In this document: positions 41,434-46,161 of the stretch, in pieces
How the letters are laid out: each line of letters opens with the position of its first letter
Position numbering within the stretch: position 1 is the first letter of the stretch
DNA from: a bacterium
Lineage (GTDB): Bacteria > Lernaellota > Lernaellaia > JACKCT01
DNA: 46,161 bases
Assembly: GCA_019912885.1 (NCBI GenBank)
Contig: JAIOHV010000045.1
Span: 1 to 46,161 of the forward strand
Direction of reading: 5' to 3'
Notes under the pieces: generated by a model
Told to the model about the DNA's origin: nothing
Database searches by the model: none
The model's input: the letters and a program-made list of their open reading frames with translations, nothing else
Program-made: the position numbers and the translations under genes

Positions 41434-43119
41434 TTAATCCGCGATCATCGTCACCGCACCCTCGCTCGCCGGATGCACCAGGCGGGCGTATTTGCCAAGG
41501 ACGCCGCGCGTCTCGACCACGGGTTTCCGCCAGGCGGAGCGGCGCTTGGCGATCTCGTCGTCCGAGACATGGAGATGTAACGATTTTTTCCCGGCATCGA
41601 TGGTTATTTCGTCTCCGTTTTTTACGAATGCGATCGGCCCGCCTTCCGCCGATTCCGGACATACATGTCCCACAACCAGGCCGTGCGTGCCTCCGGAAAA
41701 ACGTCCATCGGTAATGAGTCCCACGCTTTCGCCGAGTCCCCGGCCCACAAGCGCCGCCGTCACCGCAAGCATTTCGCGCATCCCCGGCCCGCCGACCGGC
41801 CCTTCGTTGCGGATCACCACCACGTCCCCCGCGCCGATTTCATTCTTTTCGATCGCCGCGAAGCACGCCTCTTCGCCGTCATAAACGCGCGCCGGTCCGG
41901 TGATCGACGTTTTCTTCAATCCGGCGATCTTCGCGACCGCGCCGTCAGGCGCGAGGTTCCCGCGCAACACGACAATGTGCCCGGTCGCGTGCATCGGGTT
42001 GTCAAGCGGCCTGATGACATCCTGCTCGCACGCATACACCGAACGCACGCCCTCGTGATTTTGCGCCAGGGTTTTGCCGGTCACCGTCGGCGCGTCGCCA
42101 TTCATCAAGCCCGCGTCGAGCAGCGCGCGGATCACCGCCGGCGTGCCGCCGACGCGGTGCAGATCCCACATCACCCAGCGCCCGCCTGGTTTGAGATCGG
42201 CCAGATGCGGCACGCCGCCGCCCAGGCGGTCGAAATCGTCGAGCGAAAACCCGACGCCCGCCTCGCGCGCGATCGCGAGCAGGTGAAGAATGGCATTCGT
42301 CGATCCTCCGAGCGCGAGCACGAGCGTGTAGGCGTTTTCGATCGCACGTTTCGTGACGATATCGCGCGGGCGGATCTGTTCGTCGATGAGCGCCGGCAGG
42401 AGCTTGCCCGCGAGGAACGCCTCGCGTTCCTTGGCCGCGGACACGCCGGGTCCGCTCGCGTCGTAGGGCAACGACATCCCCATCGCCTCGATCGCGCTCG
42501 CCATCGTGTTGGCGGTGTACATGCCGCCGCACGCGCCGGGGCCGGGGCACGCGCACACCTCGATGTCGTGCAGCGTCGCATCGTCGATCGTGCCGGCCAT
42601 GCGCTGCCCGACCGCCTCGAAGATGGAGACGATGTCGATCTCTTCGCCCGAACCGCCGATGCCGGGAAGGATGCTGCCGCCGTAGACGAAGATCCCCGGC
42701 TTGTTCATGCGCACCATCGCCATGACGCACCCGGGCATGTTCTTGTCGCAGCCGCCGAAAGTCAGCACACCGTCGTGGTTCATGCCCGCGGCGACGACCT
42801 CGATCGAATCGGCGATCACTTCGCGGCTGACGAGGCTGTAGCGCATGCCCTGATGCCCCATCATGATGCCGTCGGAGGCCGTCGGCGCGCCGAACACCTG
42901 CGGCACGCCGCCGCCGGCCCGCACGCCCTCGCGCGCCTTGAGCGCAAGCCGGTCGATGTGCGCGTTGCAGGGCGTGATGTCGGAATAGAGGTTCGCGATG
43001 CCGATGATCGGCCGCGAAAAATCGTCATCGTGAAAACCGACGGCGCGCAACATGCCGCGATTCGGCGCGCGGCCGATGCCTTCGGTGGTCAGCTTGCTGG
43101 GACGCGTGGCGTCGGACAC
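41434..43119 (-). CDS. ilvD: Dihydroxy-acid dehydratase
   Basis: 561 residues, the family length. The GTG start is preceded by AGGAG. The [2Fe-2S] ligand cysteines are Cys51 (I-T-P-C-N), Cys124 ([10 protein letters not shown]) and the A-C-G-G-M cysteine near residue 197. P-T-A-S-D-G and G-G-S-T-N-A are also hallmarks. It dehydrates dihydroxyisovalerate and dihydroxymethylvalerate to the 2-oxo acids in valine and isoleucine synthesis. No other ilv genes are adjacent, so it is a solitary copy here. Confidence 0.97.
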   Translation of the reverse strand: MSDATRPSKLTTEGIGRAPNRGMLRAVGFHDDDFSRPIIGIANLYSDITPCNAHIDRLALKAREGVRAGGGVPQVFGAPTASDGIMMGHQGMRYSLVSREVIADSIEVVAAGMNHDGVLTFGGCDKNMPGCVMAMVRMNKPGIFVYGGSILPGIGGSGEEIDIVSIFEAVGQRMAGTIDDATLHDIEVCACPGPGACGGMYTANTMASAIEAMGMSLPYDASGPGVSAAKEREAFLAGKLLPALIDEQIRPRDIVTKRAIENAYTLVLALGGSTNAILHLLAIAREAGVGFSLDDFDRLGGGVPHLADLKPGGRWVMWDLHRVGGTPAVIRALLDAGLMNGDAPTVTGKTLAQNHEGVRSVYACEQDVIRPLDNPMHATGHIVVLRGNLAPDGAVAKIAGLKKTSITGPARVYDGEEACFAAIEKNEIGAGDVVVIRNEGPVGGPGMREMLAVTAALVGRGLGESVGLITDGRFSGGTHGLVVGHVCPESAEGGPIAFVKNGDEITIDAGKKSLHLHVSDDEIAKRRSAWRKPVVETRGVLGKYARLVHPASEGAVTMIAD

Positions 43120-43476
43120 GAATTCTCCTGCGTACGGCGCATGGCCAGGGACCGGGATTCTTTATGCAAGGTATTTAATCGGATCAGGGCAATGTCACAA
43201 GACCGAATCGTGCCGTGGCGATATTCCCCCGCGGATAAAGCATTTCCCGCGCGCGTCGCACTGGAATCGGCCGGTGCCGCGGCCGGTCGGGCGCGAACGC
43301 GGACATTGGGTCAAAGCGGGAAATGGCGTCGCTTTTCTTGCCGCGCCGGATGTCCATAATGGCCATGATGTCGATGATGTCCATTCGGCGCGGGCATCGG
43401 ATAGACTGATGACCTCGATAGCGGCGCGCGAATCCCGACCCCGCGCCGGCCATTCGTTTCCCGGGGAGGAATCCGC
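43120..43476. other. 357-bp intergenic region between divergent genes
   Basis: Divergent promoter region of ilvD and the Asp-tethered lipoprotein. No small gene with a ribosome site is convincing. It contains the ATGTCCAT-type tandem repeat and, just before the lipoprotein, a strong GGGGAGGA ribosome-binding site at 43463-43470. I could not assign -35/-10 boxes. Confidence 0.5.
43349..43384. repeat. ATGTCCAT/ATGATGTC simple tandem repeat
   Basis: Degenerate ATGTCC, ATGGCC, ATGATG and ATGTCG units; same type as the array at 17663-17717. Confidence 0.6.
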
Positions 43477-45672
43477 TTGATCTCGATCCGCCTTGCCACT
43501 TCGGCGCGCCTGTTCGCGCTCCTGACCTGCGTGTGCGCCTTGACCGCCGTTGCCGTGGGGTGCTCCTGCGGCGATGACGATGACGACGACGATGGAACAG
43601 GCGATCTGCCGGCCGTCGATGACGACACCGCCAACGGCGACGATGACAATTTCGACGACGACACCGCCGATGATGACGATATCGATGACGACGACGCGGA
43701 CGATGACACGTCCGACGACGACAACGACGACGACGCGGACGACGACACCGGCGACGACGACACCGATCCCGGCGACGCGATCGAGCCGACGGCCGGATTC
43801 CTCTCGCGCTGTGAGGATTGGTTGCAGGATTGCTTTGACGTCGAAGGGCCGCCGAACGGCGACAACCACGGCCAGGTCTGCCGACTTGCGATCGGCGGCG
43901 AGATGGACATCGACGCCGTCGAGGCGCAGCTCGATCGTGCCTGGGCGCGCGAGGACACCGTCGATTTTTCGCTGACGAGCATCATGCGCATGATGTACCT
44001 CTACGCCGACAGCCCGCATTTCCCCGCGCAACTCCAAAGCGACATCACCGACGCGTTTCTCGGTTTCAAATACTGGCCGGACGAGGGCGGGCCGGACTCC
44101 ACGATCTTTTGGTCGGAAAACCACGAGATCCTCTACCTGGCGCTCGAACTGCTCGCCGGGCAGATGTGGGAAGACGAGACCTTCACGAATGCCGGCCTCA
44201 CCGGAACGGATCACATCGAAAAGGCCACGGCGCGCCTTCACGACTGGATGGACATGCGTTTTGCCATCGGCATGACGGAGTGGCATTCGAACGTCTATTA
44301 CAACGAGGACGTTCCCGCGCTTTTGAATCTCTACGACTTCGCCGAGGACGAAACGATCCGCGAAAAGGCCGCGATCCTGCTCGACCTGCTTGCGTTCGAC
44401 ATGGCGATCAACTCCTATCGGGGTTATCTCGCGACGACGCACGGCCGCACCTACGAGGACAAACTCATGGGCCGCGGCTCCGACAGCATGCGCACGCTGC
44501 AATACGTGTGGTTCGGCACCGGCGGCTACAACCCGGGCTCGCATTTTTCGGCCGGCGGCGCTTGCACGAGCGACTACGTGCCGCCTCTCGTGTTCGAGGG
44601 CCTGGCGAATGACGACAATTATCCGATTCTCAACCGCCAGCGCACGGGCATCGACGTGCTGGACGGCCCGGACTACGGCCTGACCTACGACGATCCCGAC
44701 GACGTGATGTTCTGGTGGTCGATGAGCGCCTACATCGCGCCGGAGGTCGTGCAGGGTACGCTCGCCACGATCGACGCGTGGAACCTGTGGGACGGCTATT
44801 TCTCGTTCATCGATTTCCTCGAACCGCTCGCGCTCTGGCCGATCTGGGAGCCGATCGCGCGCCTTGTCGAGCCGATGGCCTACGGCACCACGCTCGAAAG
44901 CGTGAACACCTACACCTGGCGCACGGCCGACGGCCAGGTCTCGAGCGGCGTCGATTACAACAAGGGATACTGGGCGGCGCAGCAGCACATGTGGAACGTC
45001 ACGCTCGACCGCGACGCCACCGTGTTCACCACCTATCCCGGTGGCCTGGAGGACGACTACGCCGCCGGCGACTGGACCGGCGGATGGCTGCCGCGCATTG
45101 GGCAGATCGAAAATGTGCTCGTCGCGATCTACGATCGCGAGACGATCGACTTCCTCGAGGACATCCTCTTCAAGGACTACACGCACGCCTACTTTCCGAA
45201 AAACGCGTTCGACGAGTGGGAGCAAAACGGCAACTGGATCTTTGGCAAAAAGGGCGATGGCTACATCGCGCTGTGGTCACGGACGACACCGGCGTTCGCC
45301 GATACGGGACCGGAAGCCGAATACGAACTGATCGCCGACTCGTTCAACAACGTGTGGATCATGGAGTTCGGGCGCGCGGCCCAGTTCGGTTCGTTCGCCG
45401 ATTTCAAGACCGACATCCTCGCGGCGGCCGTCTCGGTTAACGGCGACCTGGATGTGAGCTACGACTCGCCGACGCAGGGTCTCATCACCTTCGGCTGGGA
45501 CGATCCATTCGTCGCGGGCGGCGACGCGGTTGACCTCGGGCCGTATCCGCGTTTCGACAATCCGTACGCGCAAACGCCCTGGGGCGCGGAGGAGATCGTC
45601 ATCGCGTTTGGCGGTGACGAGTTGCAGCTCGAATTTGATCCCCCGCGCCGGCGGCTGTTTCTCGCGGATTGA
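43477..45672 (+). CDS. Asp-tethered lipoprotein, alpha/alpha-toroid-like, possible polysaccharide-active enzyme
   Basis: 731 residues from the TTG at 43477, which follows GGGGAGGA by 6 bases; the signal peptide only makes sense from here. The lipobox is A-V-G-Cys29, then S-C-G and about 65 Asp-rich residues. The mature domain is largely helical with aromatic and acidic motifs: W-S-E-N-H-E-I-L-Y, T-E-W-H-S-N-V-Y-Y-N-E-D, N-S-Y-R-G, T-H-G-R-T-Y. An N-H-E plus H/Y/R-rich helical core followed by beta-strand-rich C-terminal residues (about 560-731) is the layout of heparinase/alginate-lyase-like polysaccharide lyases and related six-hairpin glycosidases. Catalysis is inferred only; no named family is certain. 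Confidence 0.87.
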   Translation: MISIRLATSARLFALLTCVCALTAVAVGCSCGDDDDDDDGTGDLPAVDDDTANGDDDNFDDDTADDDDIDDDDADDDTSDDDNDDDADDDTGDDDTDPGDAIEPTAGFLSRCEDWLQDCFDVEGPPNGDNHGQVCRLAIGGEMDIDAVEAQLDRAWAREDTVDFSLTSIMRMMYLYADSPHFPAQLQSDITDAFLGFKYWPDEGGPDSTIFWSENHEILYLALELLAGQMWEDETFTNAGLTGTDHIEKATARLHDWMDMRFAIGMTEWHSNVYYNEDVPALLNLYDFAEDETIREKAAILLDLLAFDMAINSYRGYLATTHGRTYEDKLMGRGSDSMRTLQYVWFGTGGYNPGSHFSAGGACTSDYVPPLVFEGLANDDNYPILNRQRTGIDVLDGPDYGLTYDDPDDVMFWWSMSAYIAPEVVQGTLATIDAWNLWDGYFSFIDFLEPLALWPIWEPIARLVEPMAYGTTLESVNTYTWRTADGQVSSGVDYNKGYWAAQQHMWNVTLDRDATVFTTYPGGLEDDYAAGDWTGGWLPRIGQIENVLVAIYDRETIDFLEDILFKDYTHAYFPKNAFDEWEQNGNWIFGKKGDGYIALWSRTTPAFADTGPEAEYELIADSFNNVWIMEFGRAAQFGSFADFKTDILAAAVSVNGDLDVSYDSPTQGLITFGWDDPFVAGGDAVDLGPYPRFDNPYAQTPWGAEEIVIAFGGDELQLEFDPPRRRLFLAD

Positions 45673-45759
45673 CGGCGAACGGCTTGTCGGGCCCCGGTCG
45701 TCCCTTGTAGCTTGTGGACTCCCCGCGCGGGGGACCGTATTCGGTTTCGCGGAGGCGGT

Positions 45760-46161
45760 GTGGCGCCAAGCATCCTCATTATCGACTTCGAACAAAACGA
45801 CCTCGTGCGCATGACGAACGCGCTCGCGCAGGCGGGATACGTCGTACGTACCGCGCTGCAATCCGCGGACGGACTCGACCTGTTCCGCGAATTCGCACCG
45901 GATCTCGTGTTCGTCAATGTGCTCATGCCCGGCACGAACGGTCCGCAGGTCTGCGATCGCATCAAGGATCGCTCGCGGGACACCGCGGTTTATTTCGTGT
46001 CCTCCATCGCCACCGGATCCCTCGGGCCGATGCTCCGCAAGTCCCGCTCCGACGGCGCGCTGAAAAAGCCGCTCGATCCCGCGAAGCTCGTGGAGATCGC
46101 CGAAAAGCATATCGGTCCCGGCGATCCCGAATTGGTCCGGCAGCATCGCGAGCGCGAGGCC
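45760..46161 (+). CDS. Receiver-domain protein with Asn at the phosphoacceptor position, incomplete at the window edge
   Basis: At least 134 residues, running off the right edge. The GTG at 45760 follows GCGGAGG. The fold is a CheY-like receiver (P-S-I-L-I-I-D-F-E at the start, L-K-K-P near residue 106), but the phosphoacceptor position reads F-V-N53-V-L-M-P-G: Asn replaces Asp, and the acidic pair is only D9 with E11. Such pseudo-receivers usually act without phosphorylation, as interaction modules. What follows the domain lies outside the window. Confidence 0.85.
   Translation, partial: MAPSILIIDFEQNDLVRMTNALAQAGYVVRTALQSADGLDLFREFAPDLVFVNVLMPGTNGPQVCDRIKDRSRDTAVYFVSSIATGSLGPMLRKSRSDGALKKPLDPAKLVEIAEKHIGPGDPELVRQHREREA

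Overview
The window is about 46 kb of GC-rich bacterial chromosome with dense gene packing and mixed orientation. I count 34 coding regions (one cut off at each window edge), one small gene remnant, one tRNA and one small RAYT-type mobile element. The strongest taxonomic hint is a set of secreted proteins carrying long Asp-rich tethers next to Cys-Gly-Cys motifs. That style, with LigD/Ku end joining, a stand-alone RRM protein, DUF4091/GH123-type and M14 enzymes and PilZ signalling, suggests a deltaproteobacterial-type lineage (Myxococcota or a neighbouring uncultured phylum). This assignment is inference; no rRNA is present.

Left part (1-16.8 kb). A lipoprotein-like gene runs off the left edge. 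Three tandem paralogues of an unrecognised family follow (1608-3986): a fixed 127-residue N-terminal part ending in a membrane segment and Cys, an Asp-rich linker that shortens from copy to copy, and a C-terminal four-cysteine domain ending in W-D-D-D-H. Convergent to them is a translationally coupled pair, an alkaline-phosphatase-fold hydrolase and a radical SAM/SPASM enzyme. Next come a secreted DUF4091 protein, an Asp-rich lipoprotein, tRNA-Arg(ACG), a secreted M14 carboxypeptidase, an RRM protein, a MOSC protein with a class III aminotransferase, and a PLP enzyme resembling sphingosine-1-phosphate lyase.

Respiratory island (17.7-25.5 kb). This is the most interesting region. A minus-strand operon encodes a degenerate heme-copper oxidase subunit I paralogue, a 50-residue membrane peptide, a CuA-bearing subunit II, a subunit I with all six metal-ligand histidines but no active-site tyrosine, a membrane-fused SCO/SenC protein, and a large fusion of di-heme cytochrome b, two [4Fe-4S] clusters and an FlpD/MvhD-type domain. 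The order subunit II, subunit I, SenC resembles the norSY-senC clusters of ammonia oxidisers. I infer a nitric-oxide-reductase-like complex of the CuA/heme-copper type. A divergent Rrf2 regulator with three candidate Fe-S cysteines sits across a 206-bp gap holding a perfect 9-bp-arm palindrome and an FNR-type site, consistent with redox or NO control.

Middle (25.4-32.6 kb). LigD (all three domains) and Ku form a complete bacterial end-joining pair. A large Asp-tethered lipoprotein follows, whose 3' end is markedly AT-rich and whose stop codon lies in the terminal inverted repeat of an inserted RAYT element. Near-identical 30-bp direct repeats bracket the lipoprotein and the element.

Right part (32.7-46.2 kb). 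A three-PAS histidine kinase and a receiver form an operon. They are followed by a B12-binding radical SAM enzyme, a NodB-type deacetylase with a coupled N-terminal fragment of another B12-binding-like protein, a membrane/beta-propeller protein, PyrD, an HTH-PilZ fusion, IlvD, another Asp-tethered lipoprotein that looks like an alpha/alpha toroid, and a receiver with Asn at its phosphoacceptor position that runs off the right edge.
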